This document shows, one piece after another, positions 16,050-24,628 of a DNA stretch of 34,293 nt. The notes beneath the pieces are model-generated. The model worked only from the letters and a program-made list of their open reading frames with translations. It was not told the DNA's origin and ran no database searches. The stretch's first letter is position 1; the number at the start of each line of letters is the position of its first letter. The position numbers and the translations under genes are program-made. The stretch covers positions 1 through 34,293 of the forward strand of contig JANXWH010000123.1 of the NCBI GenBank assembly GCA_025351245.1. The letters are read 5' to 3'. This stretch comes from Chloroflexota bacterium. GTDB taxonomy: Bacteria > Chloroflexota > Limnocylindria > Limnocylindrales > CSP1-4.

Positions 16050-18265
16050 AGTCGGACGACGACCTCCAACTGCGCATCCTTGCGCAGAACCTCCGCGCTC
16101 GTCAGCCCGCGCCATCGATGCAGGAGGAGATCGCACGAGGCGTCGCCCACCCGGAGGCCGCGGATGACGACCTTGGTCAGGCCGGCCGGCAAGATCGGGC
16201 GGTCCAGGGTCAGCCGCCGGTTCGGAGCGTCCGCCTGCAGACCCAGCATCGTGCGGATCAGCATCAGGGCGGCACCGGCCGCCCAGGCCTGGGGCGAACA
16301 GGCCACGGGATAGGCGATCGGGGCGCCGGTCGACGCCCGGTCGAAGCCGCAGAATAGCTCCGGGAGTCGGAAGGCCGGGAAGTGCTGCGCGGCGGCCAGC
16401 ATGCCGCTCGACAGGATGTCTGCGGCGTCGTCGAAGCCGTAGCGACGCAGGCCCGCGGCCGCGATCGCCGTGTCGTGCGGCCAGACGGTCCCCGTGTGGT
16501 AGCCGATCGGGTTGTAGCCGGGCTGGTCCGCCGCAAACGTTCGCAATCCCCACCCCGAGACCATCGCGCTCGATCCAAGCGCGGCGGCAACCGCCGGGGC
16601 GTGCTCGGCCGAGACGATCCCACTCCACAGGGCATGCCCGGCGTTGGAGCCGATGGTGTCGACGGCCCGTTTGGCTCCGTCGAGGGCCATGGCAATGGAC
16701 CCGTCCGGGAGCCGGAAGTGCTCGGCAAACCGGCGCTGCAGCACCGACGCCTCATTTTCGAGCCTGTCGGCCAGGCCGGCTTCGCCACGCCGCCGCGCCA
16801 GCCGGGCGATCCGCCGCTTGGCATCGAAGACGTAGCCCTGGACCTCGGCCAGGGCGATCGGCGTCTCGGCCAGCGTGCCGTCAAGCCAGCGGATCGAATC
16901 GCTGGAGTCCTTCCAGCCCTGGTTTCGAAGGCCGGTCTCCGCCCGCCGTTCGTATTCCACGAATCCGTCGCCGTCCCGATCGCCCCAGCGATCGATCCAC
17001 TCGAGTGCGGCCAGGGCGTTCGGCCAGAGTCGATCGACCAGGCCGTCGTCGCCGGTCCAGTCGTGCGTCTCGCCGAGCAGGATGAGCCACAGCGGCGTCG
17101 AGTCGATCGAGCCGTAATAGGGCGCGAACGGGAGCTCGCCGGTCCGGCTCATCTCGCCGGTCCGGAACTCGTGCAGGATCTTGCCCGGTTCCGCGTCGCG
17201 CCAGGCGTCGACGGCCGTGGCCTGGCGCTTGGCCAGAATCTCCAGGGACTGGATCGCCAGGCGCGGCGCAAAGGAGACCGTCTGGAGCGAGGTGATCAGC
17301 GAATCGCGCCCGAAGAGCGTCGTGAACCAGGGCACGCCCGCGGCGATGAACCGATCGCCGAGCGGGTCGGTCGACTCGAGGAGGCACAGGTCGTCCAGCG
17401 AGCGGCGGATGACCTCGTTGACCAGCTCGTGATCGGTTTCGATGACCGAGCTCTCGCTCAGCCAGCTGGCATGGGCGTTGGCCGGATCGAGCGCGTCCGG
17501 ATCGAGCGCCTGGACGCTCTGCGCCGGCTCACGCGAGGCGTACACGGTCCAGGCGATCTGGCGCCGCTCGCCGGGGCGGAGCAGGCTCGTCCAGCGCGCG
17601 ACGACCGAGCCATCCTGGTCGGCCCGCGTCGGCTGCAGCGTGGGCGCCGGATCGAAGGCGAAATGCGTCCGCACGGTGACGCCGTCGAGCCCCACGTACC
17701 CGAAGACGAGCCCGCCGTCGGCGGTCGCCTCGATCGGCAGGAGCTTCCCGCGAGCCGGCCGGGCGTAGCCGCGAACCTCAAAGATGTCCGCGTAGTCGGC
17801 GTCGAACTCGACCTCGACGTTGCAGTCGAACGTGATCGGCCCGTGGTTCTCGATATCGAGGCGCTCGCGGTAGGCCTCGGCGATCGTCCGTTCGCGCGCG
17901 ATCGAGATCGTCTGGCGCAGGATCCGCTCGTCGCTGCCCATCTTGTCGCCCGGGTCCTTGCGGAGCTCGGGGTTCGTGGCCTGCACGACGCCACGCCAGC
18001 TCCCGCCGGGGTCGGAATACAGCACGACCGGGCGCTCGCCGGCGATGCGCAGCACGCTGCACGAGAGGATTCGGGTGTCGCCGTCGTAGAGGCCCATGCC
18101 GCGGCTGTCGAGATGGATGTCGCCGAAAGCGTCGGACACCAGGAACATGTCCAGGTGCTTGAGCACCTGGGCGGACCCGAGATCCGTCGCCTTCACGATC
18201 GGGCGCGGCCGGGCTGGAAATGTCCGAACGGGAGGGCTGGCCTCCGGCTCCACGACGCCTGCCAC
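16046..18265 (-). CDS. Glycogen debranching N-domain / amylo-alpha-1,6-glucosidase-like enzyme
   Basis: The 739-residue product has an N-terminal beta-rich domain (residues about 25-240) of the glycogen-debranching N-terminal type, with the opening KATDLGSAQVLKHLDMFLVS and GMGLYDGDTRILS. It then has an (alpha/alpha)6 barrel of the GH63/GH15-like kind. Barrel marks include PWFTTLFGRDSLITSLQ, APYYGSIDSTPLWL, RNQGWKDSSDSIRW, EVQGYVFDA and GYHTGTVWPHDTAIAA. This family is usually annotated amylo-alpha-1,6-glucosidase and is cytosolic; no signal peptide is visible. It should remove glucose from a branched or short oligoglucoside, though true specificity is not settled. It forms an operon with the overlapping downstream glycosyltransferase. 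The ATG at 18265 is the first good start; about 240 bases without a gene precede it. Confidence 0.9.
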   Translation of the reverse strand: MAGVVEPEASPPVRTFPARPRPIVKATDLGSAQVLKHLDMFLVSDAFGDIHLDSRGMGLYDGDTRILSCSVLRIAGERPVVLYSDPGGSWRGVVQATNPELRKDPGDKMGSDERILRQTISIARERTIAEAYRERLDIENHGPITFDCNVEVEFDADYADIFEVRGYARPARGKLLPIEATADGGLVFGYVGLDGVTVRTHFAFDPAPTLQPTRADQDGSVVARWTSLLRPGERRQIAWTVYASREPAQSVQALDPDALDPANAHASWLSESSVIETDHELVNEVIRRSLDDLCLLESTDPLGDRFIAAGVPWFTTLFGRDSLITSLQTVSFAPRLAIQSLEILAKRQATAVDAWRDAEPGKILHEFRTGEMSRTGELPFAPYYGSIDSTPLWLILLGETHDWTGDDGLVDRLWPNALAALEWIDRWGDRDGDGFVEYERRAETGLRNQGWKDSSDSIRWLDGTLAETPIALAEVQGYVFDAKRRIARLARRRGEAGLADRLENEASVLQRRFAEHFRLPDGSIAMALDGAKRAVDTIGSNAGHALWSGIVSAEHAPAVAAALGSSAMVSGWGLRTFAADQPGYNPIGYHTGTVWPHDTAIAAAGLRRYGFDDAADILSSGMLAAAQHFPAFRLPELFCGFDRASTGAPIAYPVACSPQAWAAGAALMLIRTMLGLQADAPNRRLTLDRPILPAGLTKVVIRGLRVGDASCDLLLHRWRGLTSAEVLRKDAQLEVVVRL

Positions 18266-18502
18266 GTTCCGAGTCTAAGCCCGACCGCCGACAGGCGCTG
18301 TCCGGCAGTGTCGTCGGGGCTCCTCGTTCAGACGATCACAGGTCAAACGAGAAACCGATGAAGCCGCCCAGCAAGGTTCTGCTCTGGGGCAACGTGTGCG
18401 GGCAGGGGTTTCTCGACCACTCCCCAGGACCGTCCGATTCGTGCTCCGCGCGGCGCCGCTCTCGAGCCGAAACGAAGGTGGTCCTTTCGCGGCCGATCCG
18501 CG

Positions 18503-19825
18503 TCAGCCGGCGCAGGGCAGGAGGCCCACGGCCTCCTTGGCGCGCAGGACACGAAGCGCAGCGTCGTCGACACGCTCGCGGAACGAGGACCTCTCCGCTG
18601 CGAGTGACGCGAGAGCCTGGGCCATCTCGATGGCCGGCGCGAGCTGGTTAGAGACGATCATGTCGCCGCCCGCGTCGAGGAAGTCGACGGCGCGCGTGGC
18701 GGGCGCGATTGACGCCACCGCGGCGGCCCCGAGCGCGTCCGAGATCACAACCCCGCGATAGGCCAGGTCGCCGCGGAGCATCCCTCCGATGACGCCGGGT
18801 GAGAACGCCGCCAGGTGCGTGGGGTCGATCCGCTCGTACGTCGCGAGGGAGACCATCACGAACGGGACGCCCGCGTCGATCGCCCTCGCGAACGGCTCGA
18901 GGAACGGGTCATCCCGCGTGGTGAGGGAGTCACTGACGGCGCTCGTGAGATCGGTGTTGCCCGCGACCCTGCCCAGGCCGGGGAAGTGTTTCACGGTCGT
19001 CGCGATGCCAGCCTCCTGCATGCCAGCGATGAACGCCGCGACGTGGCTCGACACGGTGGCCGGATCGTGGCCGAACTCGCGCTCCAGCTGACCGATCGGG
19101 GCGTTCTGCGCGTCGGTGCCCGGTGGCACGACGTCGGCGACGGGCGCGAAGTCGAGGTTGATGCCGGCGGCGCGCAGCTCGCGGCCCCATCGTGCGGCCA
19201 TCCGTTTGAGCACCGCAGGTGCCAGCGTTCCCTGGCTCAGCGCGGACGGCATCACGTCGAACCCGGCTCCCGACAACGCCTGGGTCAGGCCGCCCTCCTG
19301 ATTGGCGGCGACGAAGAACCTCACACCGCCGGTCCCCGCCCGCGTGGCCTGAGCCTGGACCGCGTTGGCGACGGCGCGAACGGCCGCGACCCCAGCTGCC
19401 GTCTGCGTCGTGAACGACACCGACCCGAAATGGAACTGGGCAATGGCCGCACGCTCGGGGGCGTCGAGGCGGTCCTTGGTGAGCCCCAGCATGAAGATCT
19501 GCCCGATCCGCTGCGATTCGGTCATCGACGCCAGCGTTCGGGCCGCGCAACTGGCCGGAACCGTCGGGGCGCGCGTGGGCGTGGCGGGGGTCCGCATCGC
19601 CGCGGCGGGCGTGGGCGTGGTGGGCGTGGTGGGCGTGGCGGGCGTGGCGGGCGTGGCGGGCGTGCGCGTGGCGGGCGAAGCAGAAGGCGAGCTGGGGGAC
19701 AATCGCGTTGCGGTCGACGTCGACGGAGCCGCACTCGGCGGGGTCGGTGCGACACAGCCACCGATGAGCGAAACCAGCAACGCCACCGTCACGCGACGTG
19801 CCGCCGGGTGCCGCGGGGTCCTCAT
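18503..19825 (-). CDS. Lipoprotein glycoside hydrolase family 3 (NagZ/LpqI-like)
   Basis: The 440-residue product begins with a lipoprotein signal (basic start, VALLVSLIGGC with lipobox IGGC at Cys24), then a linker of TPATP repeats to about residue 95, then a GH3 domain. Seen in the domain: MTESQRIGQIFMLG, ANQEGGLTQ, GRELRAAGINLDFAPVADV, KHFPGLG and the nucleophile segment VVISDALGA. GH3 enzymes of this type remove beta-N-acetylglucosamine from peptidoglycan fragments. Two key sites deviate: the substrate-loop Asp before QEGG is Asn, and the DSH loop that supplies the general-acid His of NagZ is absent (GNTDLTSA instead). It may bind muropeptides or have altered activity. It acts outside the membrane. 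Confidence 0.85.
   Translation of the reverse strand: MRTPRHPAARRVTVALLVSLIGGCVAPTPPSAAPSTSTATRLSPSSPSASPATRTPATPATPATPTTPTTPTPAAAMRTPATPTRAPTVPASCAARTLASMTESQRIGQIFMLGLTKDRLDAPERAAIAQFHFGSVSFTTQTAAGVAAVRAVANAVQAQATRAGTGGVRFFVAANQEGGLTQALSGAGFDVMPSALSQGTLAPAVLKRMAARWGRELRAAGINLDFAPVADVVPPGTDAQNAPIGQLEREFGHDPATVSSHVAAFIAGMQEAGIATTVKHFPGLGRVAGNTDLTSAVSDSLTTRDDPFLEPFARAIDAGVPFVMVSLATYERIDPTHLAAFSPGVIGGMLRGDLAYRGVVISDALGAAAVASIAPATRAVDFLDAGGDMIVSNQLAPAIEMAQALASLAAERSSFRERVDDAALRVLRAKEAVGLLPCAG
19604..19681. repeat. Nine-base tandem repeat in the GH3 lipoprotein linker
   Basis: About seven imperfect copies of GGCGTGGYG run in tandem, encoding on the minus strand the Thr-Pro-Ala linker between the lipid anchor and the GH3 domain. 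In-frame nine-base units can expand or shrink without breaking the gene, so linker length probably varies between strains. Confidence 0.75.
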
Positions 19826-19849
19826 GCTCTTCTAGACGACCGAGCGGCC

Positions 19850-19861
19850 TCGAACGTTCGA
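19850..19861. promoter_or_regulatory. Perfect 12-base palindrome upstream of GH3 gene
   Basis: TCGAACGTTCGA lies 25 bases upstream of the GH3 lipoprotein start. It resembles the two halves of an actinobacterial SOS box but lacks the four-base centre, so a LexA site is unlikely. It may be another operator or chance in GC-rich sequence. Confidence 0.3.
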
Positions 19862-20036
19862 TCTTCGTCGCTGGATCAGAACGGGGCCATTTCGGCCCGG
19901 CGCCTTGTCGTCGGCCCGGGGCCTCTGCCTGGTCAGCCGCCTCGCTCGGCGTCCAACCGACCCAGCGTCTCCGCGTGCCCAAGGGTCTGGTCGGTAGTCG
20001 CGGCGTACTTGACTGCGGACTCGATCCCCGTGGCGA

Positions 20037-21269
20037 TCAGCTCCACAGGGTCGAGATCGGGGCGGCGAGCAGCCGATCGCCCAGGCGGTACGCGCGCGGA
20101 CCCGTGTGGAGCACGATCCCGGCCACGAAGGCGTCCGGGTACCGATCGCGGAGCGCGGCAAGGTGTCGCGCGCTGTCGCCGCTGGGGGCCGCATCGGCCT
20201 TGATCTCGATCCCTACCAGGCGTCCACCTCCCAGCTCGGCGAGGAGATCCACCTCGAAGCGGCCCTGTTGCTGGCGCACGTGGTAGAGGCGGGGGCGCGA
20301 GGCCGCGCTCGCGAGCTCGGCGCGGAGCTGTGCTGCGACGAATGTGTCGAGCAGCCGTCCAAGCAGGTCGCCGTTCCGCAGTACGAGGTCGACGTCCAGA
20401 CCGAGCACGGCGCCCGCGAGGCCGGGATCGACCACGTAGCGCTTGGGGGACAGGATGAGTCGTTTGAGGCGGTTCGAGGTCCATGCGGGTACCGCCTCGA
20501 CGACGAGCAGGTTGACAAGCAGGCGCTCGTAGGCGAGCGCCGTCTTGCGATTGATGCCCGCCGCCTCGAAGAGCGTCCGGTCCTCGACGATCCCGGCCGT
20601 GTTGAGCGCGAACGCCTCGAGATACCGGCGTAGGCGCGCGGGGTCCCGGCCGCCCACGATCTGCTCGGCGTCGCGAGTGAGCAGGTGCTCCACGTAGCTG
20701 TCGAGCCAGCGGCGACGCGACGACGACGCCAGGCGAAGGGCCGGCTCCGGGAAGCCTCCCCGCAGCAGCAGTTCGACGTACCCGCGGAGATCCGGCGTGT
20801 CGGCTGCCGGGCGCAGGTCTTCGCCCGCGGCCACCCGGTCAAAGAACGGGACAAACGAGCGCACGCCGAGCTGCTCCGCGATGGTCATGCCGAACATTGG
20901 GATCCGGGTGAGCCGACCGGTCCCGGGCCACAGCTCGCCCTCGAGGTCGCCCCGAACCGACCCCGTGATGAGGTACCGGCCCGGGTCGGGTCGCGTGTCC
21001 ACGGCACGCTTCACGGCGCCCAGCACGCCCGGCACGGCCTGCCACTCGTCGAGAAGGACCGGCTCGGGAAGGCCGCGCATCGCCGCATCGGGGTCGGCCC
21101 GGAACGCGACGGCCTCCGCCTCCCGGTCGAGGCGCACGATGGTCCGCGCTCGGCGGGCTGCGGTCGTGGTTTTGCCCGTCGCTCGGGGTCCCGTGATGAA
21201 CAGCGCCGGCAGCTCGGCCAGCAGCGCGTCGAGGAGACCGTCGACGAGGCGCGGGCGGTAGTCGACCAT
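20037..21269 (-). CDS. AAA ATPase with DUF4143 nuclease-like C-terminal domain
   Basis: The 410-residue product is a typical orphan ATPase of the DUF4143 group. Residues 1-150 form a P-loop domain: GPRATGKTT (Walker A, about 27-35), PVLLDEWQ (Walker B) and YLITGSVRG (sensor 1). A winged-helix-like middle holds INRKTALAYERLL. The DUF4143 C-terminus has KRYVVDPGLAGAVLG and ends with a PD-(D/E)xK-like fold: FEVDLLAE, then VGIEIKADA, in which D, E and K are all present. The biological role of the family is unknown; links to defence or toxin-antitoxin behaviour have been suggested. The ATG at 21269 has GAGG just upstream. Three direct repeats occupy the promoter directly before it. Confidence 0.92.
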   Translation of the reverse strand: MVDYRPRLVDGLLDALLAELPALFITGPRATGKTTTAARRARTIVRLDREAEAVAFRADPDAAMRGLPEPVLLDEWQAVPGVLGAVKRAVDTRPDPGRYLITGSVRGDLEGELWPGTGRLTRIPMFGMTIAEQLGVRSFVPFFDRVAAGEDLRPAADTPDLRGYVELLLRGGFPEPALRLASSSRRRWLDSYVEHLLTRDAEQIVGGRDPARLRRYLEAFALNTAGIVEDRTLFEAAGINRKTALAYERLLVNLLVVEAVPAWTSNRLKRLILSPKRYVVDPGLAGAVLGLDVDLVLRNGDLLGRLLDTFVAAQLRAELASAASRPRLYHVRQQQGRFEVDLLAELGGGRLVGIEIKADAAPSGDSARHLAALRDRYPDAFVAGIVLHTGPRAYRLGDRLLAAPISTLWS

Positions 21270-21279
21270 GGCCTCAGAC

Positions 21280-21339
21280 TACCACTCTGCCGCGTTATGC
21301 GGTACCACTCTCCCGCAGTTCCTGGTATCGCTCTGCCGC
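21280..21339 (-). promoter_or_regulatory. Three 14-base direct repeats at exact 23-bp spacing before the DUF4143 ATPase
   Basis: TACCACTCTGCCGC (21280-21293), TACCACTCTCCCGC (21303-21316) and TATCGCTCTGCCGC (21326-21339) are spaced by exactly 23 bases. Read in the direction of the gene, the unit is GCGGCAGAGTGGTA. The array begins 11 bases before the ATG at 21269, so it must overlap the promoter or 5' leader. An iteron-like operator bound by the product or a partner is the simplest reading. Confidence 0.65.
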
Positions 21340-21654
21340 ACGAAGGTCGCCTGGCTCGTCCCCCGGCGCTCGCGATCCGGCTCACCGATGCGGCCGTGGC
21401 GCGCGGCTTCTCCGCAGGGGGCCCGGACCGACTCGCGTCCAGGCAACGGTGACGACGGGCACCGCCAAAGGTCCCATCGGGCCGCCCGTTCGTCCTGTTC
21501 TCGTGCTAGCGTTGACCCAAGCCATCCGCGCTGGGTAGGCTGGCCGGCCCAGATCGCCGGCCCTGTGGGAGGCCCGCCCGGTCGACCAGTTCTCGCGCAG
21601 GCCCAGCTCAGGACCCACCTGGAGTTACGACGCAGGCCCGAGGAGGTGTAGGTC
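21340..21654. other. Non-coding stretch before the CpaF-RidA gene
   Basis: I see no recognisable gene in these 315 bases between two divergent genes. The 3' end contains GAGGAGGTG, the ribosome binding site of the CpaF-RidA gene. A promoter for that gene is expected here but no convincing -35/-10 pair is obvious. Confidence 0.4.
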
Positions 21655-23463
21655 ATGTCGCTGCTCCAACGAGTTGAGCGAGCGCAACACGGAGCCGACA
21701 TCCCGAATGCCGGCGCACTGGTACCCGTCGGGCCTGGCGCGCCGCCGAAGCCGGCTCCGAGCCCAGCTCGGGAGGAGTTGCTGCGCGAGATCAGGGTTCG
21801 CCTTCTGGACGAGCTCATCAAGGCCTTCGACGCATTGCGCGAGGTCCCCGGCGCGGCGGACGCCCGAAGCAAGATCGAGGGGACCGTCGACCGGGCCATC
21901 GACGTGCACGGGTTCATCGTGACGCGGGAAGAACGTCTGCGCCTGATCGATGAGATGGCCGACGACTTGACGGGCCTCGGGCCCCTCGAGCCGCTTCTTC
22001 GCGACGAGACGATCACCGAGATCATGGTCAACGGCCCAAGCCACGTCTACATCGAGCGGAACGGGAAGATCCAGCGCGTCGACAGCCATTTTGTGAACGA
22101 CGAGCACGTGCTGCGAGTCATCGACCGGATCATCACCCCCATCGGACGGCGGATCGACAAGACGAGCCCGAGGGTTGACGCCCGCCTGTCCGACGGCTCG
22201 CGGGTCAATGCGGTCATCGAACCGCTCTCGCTCGTCGGACCGGTGATCACGATCCGCAAGTTCCCCGCCAAGCCGCTGACGGTGGACGACCTCGTCCGCT
22301 TCGGCACGGCAACGGCCGAGATGTTCGACTTCCTGAGGGCCTGCGTCGAGGCCCGACTCAACCTCTTCGTCTCCGGCGGCACCGGTTCGGGCAAGACGAC
22401 GACGCTCAACGTCCTCTCCTCCTTCATCCCCGGGGACGAACGGATCGTCACGATCGAGGACGCCGCGGAGCTGCAGCTCCGTCAGGTTCACGTCGTGACA
22501 CTCGAGTCGCGCCCGCCAAATCTTGAGGGCACCGGCGAGATCACGATCCGCGATCTGTTGCGCAATGCCCTGCACATGCGCCCCGACCGGATCATCGTGG
22601 GTGAGTGCCGCTCGGGCGAGGCCCTGGACATGCTCCAGGCCATGACGACAGGCCAGGACGGCTCGCTATCCACCGGGCACGCGAACAGCCCGGGGGACAT
22701 GCTCCGCCGGCTCGAGACGATGGTACTCATGACCGGCTATGAGCTGCCGTTGCGGGCCATCCGCGAGCAGATCGCCTCCGCTGTCGACCTGATCGTCCAT
22801 ACAGCGCGCCTGCAGGACGGCTCTCGCAAGGTCGTCAACATCACCGAGATCTACGGGATCGAAGACGACGAGATCCTGATCCAGGACATCTTCGCGTTCG
22901 AGCAGACCGGCGTTCGAGACGGAAAGGTCGAGGGGTTTCTCAAGCCGACCGGGATCCGGCCGACGTTCATGGGGAAGTTCAATGCGAACGGGATCCAGCT
23001 CCCGCCCGGGGAATTTGGCATCCCTGCCGAAGACCCCACGCGACCAGGCCTGGCCCGCCAGGGGAAGGGGAGATGGGTCGCCGGAGATACGCTTCAGCCG
23101 TCCGGCGCATCCCGACCGACCGTCGGTTACGGCCGGGCGGTCACGGCCGGAGGCATGGTCTATGTCTCGTCGATGGGGCCTGTCGATCCTGACACCGGCC
23201 AGGTCGTCAGCGGAGCGATCAAGGAACAGACGCGTCAATGCCTGCGCAATCTGAAGACCAGGCTTGAAGCTGCAGGAAGCTCGCTCGACAAGGTTGTCTG
23301 GGCGAACTGGTCGTTGCGCGACCCGGCAGAGTTCGACATCTTCAACGACGAATGGGTGCGCTGGTTCCCCGGCGACGCGCCGGTTGGTCAAGGTACCGTG
23401 ATGCCTCCCGTGCAACGGCACGCCGGATTTCGGATCTCGATCGGGGTAATCGCCGAGGCGTAG
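21655..23463 (+). CDS. CpaF/TadA-type secretion ATPase fused to a RidA-like domain
   Basis: The 602-residue product has two parts. Residues about 35-450 are a CpaF/TadA ATPase, which powers assembly of Tad/Flp pili or related secretion machines: [28 protein letters not shown], Walker A GGTGSGKT (241-248), the acidic segment [12 protein letters not shown], the Walker B region [16 protein letters not shown] and the His-box [11 protein letters not shown]. After a Pro/Gly-rich linker (LPPGEFGIP...), residues about 475-602 resemble the RidA/YjgF family: [56 protein letters not shown]. The Arg essential for RidA imine deamination does not appear at its usual place (GQGTVMPP there), suggesting a binding rather than deaminase domain. 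ATG has a strong GAGGAGG. No TadB, TadC or pilin gene is adjacent. Confidence 0.9.
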   Translation: MSLLQRVERAQHGADIPNAGALVPVGPGAPPKPAPSPAREELLREIRVRLLDELIKAFDALREVPGAADARSKIEGTVDRAIDVHGFIVTREERLRLIDEMADDLTGLGPLEPLLRDETITEIMVNGPSHVYIERNGKIQRVDSHFVNDEHVLRVIDRIITPIGRRIDKTSPRVDARLSDGSRVNAVIEPLSLVGPVITIRKFPAKPLTVDDLVRFGTATAEMFDFLRACVEARLNLFVSGGTGSGKTTTLNVLSSFIPGDERIVTIEDAAELQLRQVHVVTLESRPPNLEGTGEITIRDLLRNALHMRPDRIIVGECRSGEALDMLQAMTTGQDGSLSTGHANSPGDMLRRLETMVLMTGYELPLRAIREQIASAVDLIVHTARLQDGSRKVVNITEIYGIEDDEILIQDIFAFEQTGVRDGKVEGFLKPTGIRPTFMGKFNANGIQLPPGEFGIPAEDPTRPGLARQGKGRWVAGDTLQPSGASRPTVGYGRAVTAGGMVYVSSMGPVDPDTGQVVSGAIKEQTRQCLRNLKTRLEAAGSSLDKVVWANWSLRDPAEFDIFNDEWVRWFPGDAPVGQGTVMPPVQRHAGFRISIGVIAEA

Positions 23464-23558
23464 GACGAGCCGGCGTGAAGGCGCTCTGCCGGTGACCCTC
23501 CTTGCCGGCGGCCACGGCAGGCCCTGACGTCGGGCGGCCCGGTGCGGTTACGTCGAGT

Positions 23559-23609
23559 CTGGTCGGGGCGAGAGGAGTCGCACCGCCACGACCGACCTCT
23601 TTGTCCCGG
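23559..23609 (-). repeat. tRNA-Pro-like 3' end scar, copy 1
   Basis: TGGTCGGGGCGAGAGG at 23560-23575 is the antisense of a tRNA-Pro-like end: CCA, discriminator A, the full acceptor strand and one T-stem strand. The match to a tRNA then decays. Over about 50 bases this copy matches copy 3 (28103) closely, with only a handful of differences. It sits between the CpaF-RidA gene and the AbiE-like pair. On the plus strand it opens a short frame (ATTDLFVPVPLPLEIEL) that closes near 23673. Confidence 0.65.
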
Positions 23610-23716
23610 TTCCACTGCCGCTGGAGATCGAGCTGACGGGTCTTGAGCGCTGGATCCAGGGCGCGACTGCCTGACCAGGGCCGGCGCACTGCCAACCCTC
23701 GTCGGCCGATGGTCAG

Positions 23717-24628
23717 TCAACCCGACCACGTCAGGGCGCGCGGGTCCCAGGTCCCCGCAGCGGTCCCGTCGAGCACGGGATCAAGGAACCGGCGCACCGT
23801 CGCCAGCGCAGCTTCGAGATCCCGCTCCGGCAGTCCCGGCACATCGCGCGCCACCCGAGCGTACCCGGCTCGCCAGCCGGCCGCCTCCGGTGACGGCAGC
23901 CCCGGAGGTATATGGAGCCCGCGGCGTCGGACTTCAGAGGCGAGCGCGCGCCGCAGGTCGTCGGCGACGATGGTCTGCGTATGCGCGATGAGGGCGAGAT
24001 CGGCGAGATCGCGGTAGCGGGTGCTGGGCTGGGCTGTGCCGACCGTCCGCGGGTGGACCTCCAGGAATGCGCACACCTTGTCCGCCACATGATCGGCAAG
24101 CGGGTAGGCACGGTACCGGACCGGGTCGATGCCGGGGATCTCGAATGGCACGAGGGCGGCCACGTCGTCGGGCTCGCCCGTCATCGCGAGGCCGGTGACC
24201 AGATCGGCATGGAAGCGCGCGAACTCGGTGGCGCCCAGGTAGGCGACGACGGGGACCCGAAGCGTCGCACGGCCCTGCGCAACCCGGCGGCCCGGGCTCA
24301 ACTCGAAGCGGAAGAAGTCGCCGAGATCGACGGACGCGGCGGTGCGGAACGCCGCCTCGGCTTCACCGAGGCCCGCGTAGCGACGGTACAGATCGACGTC
24401 GACCGTATGCCGCGCGGAACCCTGCATCCGGGCGAGGAGCGCGGTCGCGCCCTTCAGCACCCACGCATCGGGCTCGGTAACGAAGACACGACTCAGGAGC
24501 CGGTCATACGCGAACTGGCGCTGGAGGTCGGCGAGCTGCGCCCCGGGTCGTTGCCGGACCACCAGACGAAGCCGGTCGGCGAGCGCCTGGCGCAGGCCTG
24601 CCGGATCGCTGTAGCGGCGCTCGGTCAT
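23717..24628 (-). CDS. abiEii: AbiEii/AbiGii-type nucleotidyltransferase toxin
   Basis: The 303-residue product is a nucleotidyltransferase-fold toxin of type IV toxin-antitoxin and abortive-infection systems. Motif order: VLKGATALLAR with Lys59-Gly60 (family KGGxAL), HTVDVDLY with Asp77 and Asp79 as metal ligands, and YPLADHVADKVCAF near residue 180 with the conserved Asp-Lys. The related AbiEii and MenT toxins transfer nucleotides onto tRNA or another acceptor, blocking growth on phage infection. The start overlaps the stop of the upstream antitoxin gene by four bases (ATGA), as is usual for these pairs. It lies between tRNA-end scars 1 and 2, consistent with arrival on a mobile element. 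Confidence 0.88.
   Translation of the reverse strand: MTERRYSDPAGLRQALADRLRLVVRQRPGAQLADLQRQFAYDRLLSRVFVTEPDAWVLKGATALLARMQGSARHTVDVDLYRRYAGLGEAEAAFRTAASVDLGDFFRFELSPGRRVAQGRATLRVPVVAYLGATEFARFHADLVTGLAMTGEPDDVAALVPFEIPGIDPVRYRAYPLADHVADKVCAFLEVHPRTVGTAQPSTRYRDLADLALIAHTQTIVADDLRRALASEVRRRGLHIPPGLPSPEAAGWRAGYARVARDVPGLPERDLEAALATVRRFLDPVLDGTAAGTWDPRALTWSG

Noticed and set aside
16382-18361. A 659-residue open frame on the plus strand
   Set aside because: It is antisense to the debranching-like enzyme, is rich in Arg and Pro without domains, and exists only because GC-rich codons leave stops rare in the mirror frame.
19850-19861. LexA (SOS) box upstream of GH3 gene
   Set aside because: The two half-sites are present but the four-base centre required in the GAAC-N4-GTTC type box is missing.
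21280-21339. Possible short CRISPR array
   Set aside because: Only three 14-base units with nine-base gaps; too short for repeats and spacers, and placed directly at a gene start.
23559-23609. Intact tRNA gene
   Set aside because: Only the CCA end, acceptor strand and one T-stem strand match; the second T-stem strand does not pair and no anticodon arm or 5' acceptor strand follows.
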